A DNA stretch of 64,000 nucleotides from Pyrenula massariospora (taxonomy: Eukaryota; Ascomycota; Eurotiomycetes; Pyrenulales; Pyrenulaceae): assembly GCA_021030905.1 (NCBI GenBank), contig JAGFMI010000009.1, positions 372,001 through 436,000 on the forward strand, in the 5' to 3' direction. The translations under genes were made by a program, and so were the position numbers. Position 1 is the stretch's first letter; each line of letters begins with the position of its first letter. The notes beneath the pieces are model-generated. The model saw only the letters and a program-made list of their open reading frames with translations, was not told the origin of the DNA and searched no databases. This document shows, in pieces, positions 24,501 to 35,062 of this stretch.

Positions 24501-25690
24501 TGCTCTGTCAAACGTTCCAAGAAAATAACTGCCGCACCCTCGAGCTCCTGTTACAATTTGGAGCAGATACTAATGTCTCTTGGGAGTCACAATTGCCTCA
24601 CAACAAACATTTAACAGACTCTCCTTTGAAGAAGGCTCTCCGATACTCAACCCCGGCCATCGTACGGCTACTTCTTCAGTATGGGGCAGATGTAGATTCT
24701 CTGAACTTGGATGGAAGTAGGTGGGACTTTTATGCTGTACAGAAGGCCGAGAAAGTGCAGCTACTTCTAGACGCGGGTATAAGCTGCCAATTTCGAACGC
24801 GTCTTCTGCCGGCATTAGTCACAAGATTCACCGTCGCATTTCACTCTTCAACCTCCGAACAGGAGTTCAATTTGACTCTACCATCTTCCAAGGGCGAGAT
24901 CGTGGAATCTGAAAGAGACTTGTTTCGAGTGTTTAGAAAAATCCTAGAAACTGGAATCGATGTCCACGCACGGAACTATTATCACGGCACTCATCCCTTT
25001 TGTGTGGCTTTAGGAATGGCGGTTCGATCGGGCTTTGATGAAATAGTAGAAGCCTTATTAGGAACTGTGACAGACTCCGTTCCTTCAAGCCTAAAGGGCT
25101 ATATGGGTATGGACGACGCGTTACATTGGGCAGCAAAGTCGCTACAGGAGGAAACTCTCAAGCTGCTCCTTAAAAAAGGGGTAGACCCCGACTTACGGGA
25201 CTCGCGTGGGGAGACCGCTTTGTTTCAGGTTGCGCGAAATTCTAATTATCAAACCAAGAATGAGCCAGACGGGAATGATGTTATGAATCAGCTACGCAAG
25301 CTTGTTCATATGTTAGGTCTCGATACAACGTCCCTCCGGATTGCCAAGATCCTACTTGAGGCCGGGACTGATGTCAACGTTCGAAATAACGACGGTGATT
25401 CGGTTCTAATGGAAGAAAAACGTCGTGGGACACTAAGATCTCCAATGGCCCAGTTGTTTATCGCATACGGCGCCAGCGATGAGGCCGACGAATCGCCGCA
25501 TGAGGATGACGCAAGACCTTCAGTACAAGAAATTGTGGCGAAGCTTGATCATTTAATTCCAGATATTCCTTCTTTTTACACTGACACTGTATTGAATACA
25601 GCGAGGGCCGTGGAAGCGTGGGAAAAGCGAGAAGGAAAGCCTGTCGAGGTAAGGCCTGGCGTGCGGCTTCTCTGCGACTACGATAACTAA
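21510..25690 (+). CDS. NACHT-ankyrin STAND protein
   Basis: Exons 21510-22280, 22335-22977 and 23025-25690 give 1359 aa. The N-terminal 200 residues are polar and low in complexity. A helical STAND N-terminal region follows, with KFIDRLQQFKEVGDMAMGFD, AIPWAVLRFCLQ and QFGALLVGTEKV. The second intron splits the P-loop, and joining it gives GIPGAGKT at 470-477. Walker B FILDALDE is at 577-584 and the sensor-like KILISSRA at 609-616. The NACHT-associated helical part has YDEILDQI and FSHLSVQEYFE. Ankyrin repeats fill about residues 955-1310 (LELLLQFGADTN, VRLLLQYGADVD, LKLLLKKGVDPD, AKILLEAGTDVN). Such proteins act as nucleotide-gated switches in fungal innate recognition; the ligand is unknown. 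The 54-nt intron 22281-22334 keeps the frame open if retained. Confidence 0.86.
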
Positions 25691-27096
25691 ATTTATTGTT
25701 ACATGCACGTAGTTGATATAGCATTGTGGCAAGACTAAGCAAGTGACTAAAGTATGGAGTGTGGATCATTTGGCTTTGATTCCAAACATTCTCGGTATAT
25801 CTTTCGCTATCTTAGCGCATTTGAAATTGCACTCCCATTACACTTGCTTGGAAGCACTCTTTAACGGAAGAGTAATTGAAAAGTAGTCTTCGGAAAGTTT
25901 CATTTTCGAGCATCATACCTCCACTAGGGGTCAGCTCTCTGCGATCAACTCTGCCCAATCTTGTACAATTGCTCCGCTAAATCGTGCGACCTCGCTGTAC
26001 TATACCTTCATTGTAGACTTAGAGCAGACAGTTCTGCTACAATGAGCACGACACAGCGGCAGGAATTCGAATTAGTAGTATTGTCCTGGCAATTTTCTGC
26101 ATAGAGCATGACATGATCCATAAAGCCCGCTCCTAGGTTTCTCCCATCTCCCTACCTTAACAACCCTACGATAAGATACGCCCACAATGAACCTTCAAGC
26201 TTCCTAGAGCAGCAAAGATGTCCAATTCAAATCCACCTTCCAGTGCGCACACTCACGTCCCACCTAGATACTCATTCTAAGCTCCTTAAAACAAGGCCAA
26301 AGAGAGCGATGCCTAGAGACTACACCACAAAAGAGTCATAATATCCCCTTCTAACCCTCTTCCTCCCTCAGTCTTGCATTACTACACTAGACCCGCCGCA
26401 TATCACTCTAAAACTAGCGCCTCATAAACTCTCTATCAGCCCCTACCCCAATAAACCAAGCCGTCCCCATCCAGCAAAGCAAACCCTTGAGCAACAACCT
26501 CCTCTCCCCTCCACAAATCCCCCCACCATCAAACCCACCCACACAAATCACAAAATCAGCCCTCTCTCTCCAGCTGAATGTACACTAACAGCCCCATCGA
26601 TGCCTCGCACATCAAGTTCGATTCACTGAACCCCCCCAACCCCGAGATGAAGGAGGTCGGCTCAAGCCACGTCCCCAGCCTAATTGTAAAGTGATATGCT
26701 GTAGGGTTACGGCTAGTATGGCTGTAGGGTTGGAGACGGGCTTCAGGGGAAGCGCCATATCCGTCTGACATGTCAATTACAGGTCCTCGTTGTAGGACTG
26801 TACAATATGGATGGAGGAGAAAAGATCTGCGTCAAGTCGGTAAATTGGCATGGTTAGTAAAGTGAGGATTCAAAACCTGTATTTGCTTATTGACAGGTGT
26901 AATGGTACTGCTATAGTTTTCGATTTTTGTCGCTCCCCTTTGAACCGAGGCTCAAAAAGCTGCGATCGCCGACCAGCAACGAAGCCTTAACACAAGTCTT
27001 GCTTGGCTCTGTCGTTTACATTTCCTTGTCATCATCTCTTGACACATTGGTCAGCAGCCCACAGTCCTATAATCCACCGTCCAACCAGCAACCGTC
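25691..27096. other. intergenic, no recognised gene
   Basis: 1.4 kb with only short frames, for example 26771-26556 minus, that show no domain. Around 26340-26530 the plus strand is strongly pyrimidine-rich. No gene or repeat is supported. Confidence 0.45.
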
Positions 27097-28551
27097 TCAG
27101 CCACCCTCCATCCTCATCTCCTTCAACAACTCATTCACCCCCTTCCCCTTCCCCCGCCCTGCCGCCTCCTCCTCCTCCCCATCCCTCTCAATCCCCAACC
27201 CCCCCTCCTCTCCACACTTCTCAAACCCCACAACCGCCCACCGCACCCCCAAACTCCTCCGCCACGCCTCCTCATCCCTCTCCCTCTCCCTTCCCCTCGC
27301 CCTCCCAAGCCGATCCGTTGCCCGCGCCCACTTCTGCTCCTGCATGCGCACCAGCTCCGGCGAGTGCGGCTCTAGGACCTGCAGATCCTTAATCGCGTAG
27401 TGCCCCAGGAACGCAAACACGCGCGCGGTCTGGAGGGAGTGGGTGCGCGGGGTTTGGGCGAAGATCGGTATTGCGCGGGACGGGTCGGTGCTCGCAGCTG
27501 GGGATTCTTGTGCGTCCAGTCCTTCGAGGAGGTCCAGGCCGGTTTTGGCGAAGATGATGTTATCGGGGTGCCAACGGGGGTGGGCGCCGGCGAAGAGGAT
27601 TACGTAGCCGAGTTTGTGGGGGGAGGATTCGGTGCCGTTGAGCGTGGACCAGGGGTGGAGGTGGCCTTTTTTATGCTCGTCTCTTGGGTCGCGGGCGCCG
27701 ACGGCATGAGTGTGAGGATCTTTGGTGGCCTGGGTGGGTGATTTGTTGTCTGTGCTAGTCTTGGGGATTAAGGTAGGCGGAGCCTCACGCGGATCGGTCG
27801 AAGAAGCTGGCTCCACCTTCTCAGCCGAAATCGTCTCACCAATATCAGTGTGAGCCAGAGGAGTAGGTCGAATGATCTTAGCAACGCTATATTGACTCGA
27901 TTTACTAGTCGCATTCTTAGTATTGACAGTCGTAGCTGTAGTGTCTCTAGACGGATTCGTAATATCTCTAGACGGATTTTTAGCATCTCTAGACGGATTT
28001 GTAGTGTCCCTCGATGGATTAATATTGCCTCCAGACGGATCCATATTATCTCCAGATGGATTCGTAGTATCTCTAAACGAAAGCGTAGTGTCTCTAGATA
28101 AAAGCGTAATGTCTTTAGCCGTACCCAGAGTAGCCACAAAGTGAGTGGCGCTTCCAATAGTAGTATCATTCTCAGGGATACCAGTATCCATGTTGATCTC
28201 AGTATGAGAAATGCTCCGACTAGTAGTAATGTTTTCAGTAGTATTTGCAGTAGTAGCACGAGTATCCATAGTATTTTCAGTACCAGCAGTAGCATCTGGA
28301 GTATTTTCAGTAATAATAGTAGCATCAGTGGTATCTTTAGCGAGCTTCCTCTCCGTCGGCCAGAAATGCCAGTGAATCTCCCGCAGCAGATAGAGATCTT
28401 GATCTCGGTCACCGCGGCGGTGTTGGGAGGGTGAATTGACGCCGTCCCTACTGGCCGAGCCGGAACTTTGTTGCTGTTCAGTGGCTCGCAGCTTCTCTGC
28501 GGCGACGTTTGATTGCCGTGCGCGGAGATGAGGCGGGACGTATGCGGGCAT
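27097..28551 (-). CDS. conserved fungal protein of unknown function with internal repeats
   Basis: Single exon, 484 aa, ATG at 28551. The start MPAYVPPHLRAR and the segment LLREIHWHFWPTER belong to a widespread ascomycete family without a known role. So do YVILFAGAHPRWHPDNIIFAKT, IPIFAQT, FAFLGHYAI and EPHSPELVRMQEQKWA. The end VRWAVVGFEK...GVNELLKEMR also matches it. Between about residues 60 and 260 the protein is hydrophilic, rich in Thr, Asn, Ser and Asp, and contains a tandem array of an 8-residue unit (NPSRDTT plus one variable residue). The insert splits the conserved N- and C-terminal parts. A leucine-rich frame on the same strand at 28574-27768 is a product of this repeat composition, not a gene. 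The gene looks intact. Confidence 0.75.
   Translation of the reverse strand: MPAYVPPHLRARQSNVAAEKLRATEQQQSSGSASRDGVNSPSQHRRGDRDQDLYLLREIHWHFWPTERKLAKDTTDATIITENTPDATAGTENTMDTRATTANTTENITTSRSISHTEINMDTGIPENDTTIGSATHFVATLGTAKDITLLSRDTTLSFRDTTNPSGDNMDPSGGNINPSRDTTNPSRDAKNPSRDITNPSRDTTATTVNTKNATSKSSQYSVAKIIRPTPLAHTDIGETISAEKVEPASSTDPREAPPTLIPKTSTDNKSPTQATKDPHTHAVGARDPRDEHKKGHLHPWSTLNGTESSPHKLGYVILFAGAHPRWHPDNIIFAKTGLDLLEGLDAQESPAASTDPSRAIPIFAQTPRTHSLQTARVFAFLGHYAIKDLQVLEPHSPELVRMQEQKWARATDRLGRARGRERERDEEAWRRSLGVRWAVVGFEKCGEEGGLGIERDGEEEEAAGRGKGKGVNELLKEMRMEGG
27935..28112 (-). repeat. 24-bp tandem repeat inside the coding region
   Basis: About seven imperfect copies of a 24-nt unit containing TCTAGACGGATT (plus-strand view) lie in phase with the reading frame, encoding the NPSRDxT repeats. 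The unit length is a multiple of three, so copy-number change would keep the frame. Confidence 0.75.
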
Positions 28552-29798
28552 TTTTGAGTCGATTGAAGGTGCAAGTTGGGAAGGAGGATGAGGTACGGCG
28601 TGGGCTCAAAAGCCGTAGATGTTATACGGATCTTGAGACGTTTAGATCACTCCATGCTTATTTCTACGGTCATCTGTTGAGCTCCGATGAACAAAGTGGG
28701 GGTGAGTTGCTTTGTCTGCTGTTGGTTTCCGCTGCTAGCGTCCGCTCCGCCGGGGACGGTCGCGTGAAGTGGATGAGGCGAACCTAATGCGGAGAAAGAA
28801 GACGAATCTACGGGACGGCTTAAGCATAGTTGTCGCTAGTTAGAGAGTAAATAAAAATCTGGCTTGACAGAGTTCAAGAAACAGAAGATGGTTCACATTG
28901 GCTCGTGAGCGCGGTGTCATTATTGAAATTCGACTATTAACTAAGTGCGGCTACGGAGCTTCTGACTAGTCTTTTTGCATACGAGGTCTTACTCGCAACG
29001 GTCTTTGAATGCTTCAAAATCTAATTCACACCTTAATCCCGCCAAGCCAAATATTAAATAGTCCTAAATATCACAGCCTTGATCCATCCTATCTAACAGA
29101 GTTTAGACAGTCTCTAATTGGCTTCTAGTAAGTTAATCATTCGTTAAAGACCCTTTGGATCATAAAAAGGAATGGAAAGATCATATCACGGCTGTTAGTC
29201 ATTATCAGGCAAGCTAAAATCAACTATACTCGGGTATCGGTGTACTTCGACGTCCTGATATCATGGAATGGACTCTAGGAAATATGCAACCACAAGGATG
29301 CTCGAAAAGAAGAGGGTCATTCTAAAGACGTGATTGCAAGACTTTGTAGCCGCTTAGAGATCGGTACGATAAGGCATAAGAGTTTACAAGGTACGATCTG
29401 ATCGACTCTTCGTCGCAATGATTTAGACGAGCTATGAAACTTTCTGATCGCTTGAGGGTATTTGTGTAGAGTCTAGGTCTAAAGTAACAAAAAAGTTGTA
29501 AGTTAGAACATAGTGGGGATATCGAACGAGATATATCCTACTTGATATTTGAAAGTAAAGCCATAATTATAGAGTAAATACAAAGATAGTGAGCTTAGAA
29601 ACCCCCGAAGCATGCTCAACAAGACAAGGGAAAGGTCTTTCAACAGCTGCCGTACGTAGAGAGTCAGAGACTTATCTTTGGGTAAGGCTTAGCCGTCACA
29701 TTATGAGGGCTTCGGGCTGTTTCAGAGAAGTTTAGCGGCGCGCATCTTCAGTGCTAAGCCACTCAAAAGAAAAGACGATTCTTTAGTGCGTTCGACAA
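28552..29798. other. intergenic, AT-rich, no gene
   Basis: 1.25 kb between the repeat-bearing gene and the dead dehydrogenase. I see no extended frame, repeat end or RNA gene. Confidence 0.5.
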
Positions 29799-30665
29799 TT
29801 ACCTTCCACACCATCCACCATCGACAGTAATGGTCTCCCCACTCACAAACTCACTTGCCTTGGATGAAAACCAGATGATTGCGCCCTCAAGATCGCCATC
29901 CCCCCCCCAGCGGCCCATCGATACCATTTTCATCAACTTCTTCTCATAATCAGGTTCATTACGCATCCCGGCTGTCAGGCCAGTCTCAAAGTATCCTGGA
30001 GCAAGGGCATTCACGCAGATTCCTTTGCCAGCCCACTCATTGGAAAGAGCTTTGACCAGCTAGTGAATGCTTCATTTGCTGGCGACGTATGCTGGAACTA
30101 GGATTGAGTCCGTTTGATGTGAAAGAACGCTGGAGATGAAAACAATATGTTTATAGGAGTCACGGGGGAGTCCTGGCTGCTTGGAAACTTCAAGTCGTTC
30201 AGTCCGGGATTTTGAAAGGGCGCGCGGGCTATCAAGAAGCCGGCCGTCGAGTTGAATTCATTGATCGAATCCCGTTTCTCTTCTGGAATATCGACCGCTG
30301 GAGCGCGATGCTGTTGGCCTGCAGGATGTACAAAAACGTCGACTTCGCCCCCAATCCGTTCAATGAGGGGCAAGTAGCTGCTGCGGTTGAGAAGGTCACA
30401 TTCATAAACAGTCACCGTGCGGCCCAGGGAGGCTATCCGCGAGCGGACGTCCTGGACCGTCGTGTCAGATGGCGACCGAGCAAGAAATATGATATTGGCA
30501 CCGACCGAGGCACTATAAGCATGTCAGATTCTCCATGTCACACCGACTCAATACAGAAATATGATCTACAGTGCGACGGCTAGAGTGGAGCCGATGCCTC
30601 TCGTCCCGCCGCTTATCAGTATGGTCTTACCGTCCAGGGAGTACAGTAGAGTTAGGTATAGAACA
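29799..30665 (-). pseudogene. short-chain dehydrogenase/reductase, broken
   Basis: The minus strand carries recognisable parts of an SDR resembling 2-deoxy-D-gluconate 3-dehydrogenase. These are the cofactor motif ISGGTRGIG near 30620, an intron, ANIIFLARSPSD, ECDLLNRSSY, ISSVLSHQT, the active-site AYVASK and the C-terminal LSNEWAGKGICVNALAPGYFETGL. SGETITVDGGWCGR ends at 29799. The parts lie in different frames. There is an in-frame TGA just after AYVASK (about 30074-30072), a one-base shift before LVKALSNEW, and a further frame change after the FLIAR segment. It therefore cannot make a full enzyme. Family members use NAD(P) to oxidise or reduce sugar acids and ketones. It lies upstream of and divergent from the DHA2 transporter, with which it might once have formed a catabolic pair. 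Confidence 0.72.
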
Positions 30666-32398
30666 TCTTTAGCATTGTGTGCAGACGAACATAGGCTACA
30701 AGAACGGTCAGGTTCCAGTGCTAGTGGAAGCTCGATAGCAATGCGGGCGAGACTATGATCATTGTCGCAACAATGATAGGGCGACAGTCAATCGGAGAAA
30801 AGCCGGGAGGATGGTTGGATCCATCAGGCGGGCTGTCGTCCTGAGCATTGTGCGGGGTTTGAGGGGCTGATCACAACCCGCAAAGATTCCGGAAAAGGAA
30901 ACTTTGGGGGATTTGGTGTGGTAGAGATGGAGCGAAGGTTGGTGCAAGGACCCGGGGGTGGCATTGCTTGATCGGGGTCAGCCGCTGCAAGTACTATGAG
31001 AGCATCGACCCAGTCCCCAGAGTCCGTCGACATGTGGTTCTTTTTTTCTCTCAAGGTGGTTCAGCACGCGCTTTTGTACCGCCTGATCTGGCATCAGAGA
31101 GACCCATTGTTTCAGATGTGGGCGGTGTTGGGCTCCATTTAAGCCCACGAAAATGGGGTCCGAGTTCGTGAGAGTGGTGGCTCACAACCCCACAGAAACC
31201 GGCCATTTTTTGCGGCGACGTTCCCGCTCATCGCGCCATCATTCAACGTCTCCCGGCGCTAGACACCCGGTGCAGGACGCCGCAAGCCGAGGGGTGATGA
31301 TTGGACCATGGGCGACTTTCGGTTGAATAAGGCGTGATATCTCTTGAAGATCTGGCTGTAACCGAGCAGTAGAACGCACTGTACTTTTGGAGAAGGGCTC
31401 GTGGAGGATAACTCGAGCCCCTCAGCCTGATACCACGCCTCTCGAGGCAAGGTCTTTGACAGACCTGGAGGAGTAAGCATTTTGACGGCCAAGCTGTTTC
31501 ATCATCAAGCCAGAAGTCTGAGGGCCAAAGGTCGTGGGATACCCGATGCAAGCAGTCGTCGTGGTCGGGATCTTGCAGAGCGTGGTCTTGGATCTGGGGC
31601 TGATGGCGATTCGATGTGTAATTGGGCATTGACTGCTGCAATCTTGCGGGGCTGACGGCGGCGATGGTGGTGATTATGGTGGAGATTGGGGATATCTGGT
31701 GCTCCTTTCCCAGAGAGTGTGTGGGCGAGGGTTCTTTAGGGGGAACTGGGCGGCGTCGTGGGGGCCATGAGCCAAACGTTGGATTCCCCAATCAAGGAAC
31801 GCCCGCTGCCCAGAGCGGCTAAGATGCCGGCGCCGTTTTTCTCTGCACACTTTATCCAAAAAAAATCGAAAGTAACGAAGAACCCGAACCGCGCAATGAC
31901 CACGGCACGTTCTAGGCGTCCAAGGGGTTCTTCCGCCCGCTCAAACACGGCCTGCGCTCTCAATGGCATGCCTGGAGAAGAATTCCACGCCGGGACACAA
32001 CGGATCTTGTCCTGTCGACTTGCACGCGAGTCAGACCCTTGACCATGACCCATGCCTGAGCCATGACCGTGCAACATCGCACCTCGCACAAATTCACAGC
32101 CAGACAAGATCCCTGGCTACACCATGCACGAGCCAATCTCTCCCCGGCGGAAGCGGCACCACTAAGGTTATTCCAAGCCTTGCTCCGTTCACCACGCTCC
32201 TTGCCAGCTGCCTTTTAATATCGCGCTACTCCGCCGAACTGCCGTTTGACTGCTTTCGGCCCCCATCAACAACTCGACGATCTTTCACCCCCAAGAGTGG
32301 GTCATTGACCTGCCAGTATATCTAACCAAGAGCCCTTGATTTCTCTCGCTTCTCCCTTGGTGTACTTGTGGATCACGACTCCCACGTTACCGTGAAAC
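30666..32398. other. intergenic, 5' region of the DHA2 transporter
   Basis: Several overlapping frames on both strands (31243-31822, 31736-32325) show no domain and no consistent splicing. I leave them out. The stretch is long for a promoter, so a small unrecognised gene on the minus strand at 31791-31243 cannot be excluded. Confidence 0.35.
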
Positions 32399-34301
32399 AT
32401 GGCTCTCCGGAAATCACAAGAAAAGTCTCCCAATCAGCCATTGGAGACGGTTTCAACAGACACTACGGAGCTGGGCTCTGATCACGATGCAGAGCCGCCC
32501 ACAGAAACAGCCGCCGAGGCGTCAGCACAGTGGAAGCCGCAAAAGCATGAGCTCTACATTCTCCTCACACTCTCCATCATTAGCTTGATGGTGGCCCTCG
32601 ATGCCACGGTCATTGTGACCTCCCTTTCGGTATGTCCTGATCAGAAGCAAACCGTGTCGAGTTGCTAATCACCTCTAGACGATTGCCAGAGACTTGCACG
32701 GATCCGCGACCGATGCATTCTGGGTTGGAACCTCATACCTCCTCACACATGCCGTCGTGCAACCATTTCTCGCGGCGCTCTCCGACATTTTCGGGCGCTC
32801 CTCCATCCTACTTGGCTCCATGATATTTTTCACCGCCGGAACCATTGTCTGTTGTACGGCAAACCATTTCGGCCCCCTGATTGCTGGACGATGCATTCAA
32901 GGTGTTGGTGGTGGTGGCATAATTGCGCTGTCCTTGGTTATCATGACGGATATCGTTCCTTTGCGTCAACGGCCAAGATTCTATGGTATAATTCAAGCAG
33001 CGTGGGCGCTGGGAACCGTCATCGGACCGCTGATTGGAGGTCTATTCGCACAGCATAGCACTTGGCGCTGGGTTTTCTATATCAACTTTCCATTCTGCGG
33101 CTTCGGTCTCGTCGTTGTGCCGTTGGTTGTCAGACTTTCGATCAAAAAGACTTCATTTGCCTCAAAGGTCGCGCGTGTCGACTGGCTTGGAGGTACGCTC
33201 TTCATTGGCGGGACTACCAGCTTCCTGATTGCAATCTCATGGGGAGGCGCTCAATACGCCTGGGGCAATTTCAGAACTCTTGTTCCCCTCATTGTCGGCA
33301 TTGCCGCCGTTCTCGCGTCTTTTGTATGGGAAAGCTTTGCGAGGGAGCCTTTCTTGCGACGGTCGCTCTTCCGTTCTCATTCCGCAATCATTGCCTACGT
33401 TTCTGCTGCATTTCAGGGTCTCTTGGTGAGCCTTCCTTTCCCATCTAGCAGGTAATTGGTAACTGACTCCTGGTTTTTACAGCTCTACGCAGGCCTCTAT
33501 TATATGCCTCTTTGGTTTCAAGCCGTCAAAGGCGCCTCCCCTACCCGTGCCGGTGTCGACATGTTCCCGATCGTCGTGTCTCTTGTTCCCGCCTCTATCA
33601 TCACGGGTGGCATTATCACTAAACGTGGCGTCTACAAATACATCCTAATTGGCGGCCTTGCGCTTGATGTCCTTGCCAACGGCGTTATTATAATGTGGGG
33701 CGCTGATACCAATACCGCGACTTGGGTTATCCAGATGATTGTTGTTGGAACTGCACAAGGAATAGTACTCAATGGCTTGAACTTCTCAACTCAAGCAACA
33801 GCCGAGACGAAGGATGTGGCATATTCGGCGGCCATGTATACGTTCATGCGGAGCCTGGGGATGTGTATTGGTGTTGCCATTGGTGGAAGCGTTTGGCAAA
33901 ACCTAATGAAAACCAAACTCCGCAAACATGGTCTACCCCTGGACATCGCCACGGATGCAGAAGGGTTCATCCAACAACTCCATAGAATGCCAAATGGCCT
34001 CGTCAAACGGAACATTATCGACTCTTACGTGTTCGCGTACAAGGGAGTGTTTATTGTCTTGACGGCCGTCATTGGCGCGGCATTTGTCGCCAATTTGTTC
34101 ATCAAAGAATACTCCCTTGACCAGATTCTCGACTCGCAGCACAAGCTGCAGCGGAAGCAGAAGCATAGGAGTGCAGATGAAGAGGAAATGCGGCCGAAGG
34201 AGATTCCCAAGTCGGAGGATGGTGAAAGACCAGCGTCTGAGCCAAGACCAGTGTCTGAGCCAAGGCCAGTGTCAGAGCCGGAGCCCGCTCACGTGGCGTA
34301 G
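32399..34301 (+). CDS. MFS transporter, DHA2 (14-TM) drug:H+ antiporter type
   Basis: Three exons (32399-32629, 32679-33425, 33483-34301) give 598 aa. Family marks are LDATVIVTSL in helix 1, the loop motif ALSDIFGRSS, GRCIQGVGGGGIIALS and the following MTDIVPLRQR. The later helices include YYMPLWFQAVKGASPTRAGV. Members export toxins, secondary metabolites or siderophores across the plasma membrane; the substrate cannot be read from the sequence. The N-terminal 45 residues are hydrophilic and acidic. The C-terminal tail ends with three copies of a short SEPRPV-type repeat (about 34232-34283). Both introns are about 50-57 nt and in phase 0. The gene appears intact. Confidence 0.88.
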
Positions 34302-35062
34302 GACGTTATTGAGCATGTTGGACCTCTAGATGACGGCCTTGGGAAGGACGTTAATGCGAAGTGCCTCATTCCCGGTTTTCTGGCTGTGGGATTTCATGTT
34401 CCGAGTTCGGATTCTCGACTTATACTGTACATAAGATCAGCCAGTCACTGGTCGACATAATCTTCATCTGTCTATATCTCTATGACGAGGCTCCTTCTGT
34501 TGTCTGTGGTCCATGGTGCCTGGGTGGCTTGCTGTCTAGCATCTAAAAGTCTATCGATATCTCACGTCCTGTTCGAAGTATATAGACTTCACGAGTCAAT
34601 CTCACGTTTACAGGCATTCCAGTTTGCATTTTATCCACGATTATCGATCTCTCCGAGATTTACTTAGATGGAAAATATACCCGTGGACAGGAATTTCGAT
34701 CACGTGATTAGTTCCAAGATTTCTTGGCGGAGATGCGCTTAATCAATCTCGGCCTCCTATTCTGCTATCCAAAAGACATAATTGGAGCAACAGTCATCTG
34801 TTATCGACCAAGCTAACCCATTGACAACATCGGATTCTTTCCGCAGGTAGGTTGATTGTCTAGGATGCAACCTTAGCTGCGAACCATCACCATGCCCACA
34901 TTGGATTTGTCAATGTGACCGAAGCCATGCCGTAGCATCCTCTAATGCATACAGAGACGACTGTATCCGCGTCGATTTATTGTCGTACGTTGAGACTAAA
35001 ATTCATTGTGATGAGTTCACATAACAGTGACATCTTTTGAAAGTCGGACCTAGGACTCAACG
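34302..35062. other. intergenic
   Basis: 3' region of the transporter and promoter of HET gene 2. No feature is recognised. Confidence 0.4.

Noticed and set aside
27003-27400. Pro/Ser-rich plus-strand frames
   Set aside because: They are antisense to the C-terminal part of the conserved minus-strand gene and owe their openness to its Arg/Glu-rich codons.
27768-28574. Leucine-rich minus-strand frame resembling a repeat protein
   Set aside because: It is the shifted frame of the 24-bp repeat array; the true frame starts MPAYVPPHLR and carries the family motifs.
31243-32325. Several frames of 100-180 codons upstream of the DHA2 transporter
   Set aside because: They overlap each other on both strands, lack domains and show no consistent introns.
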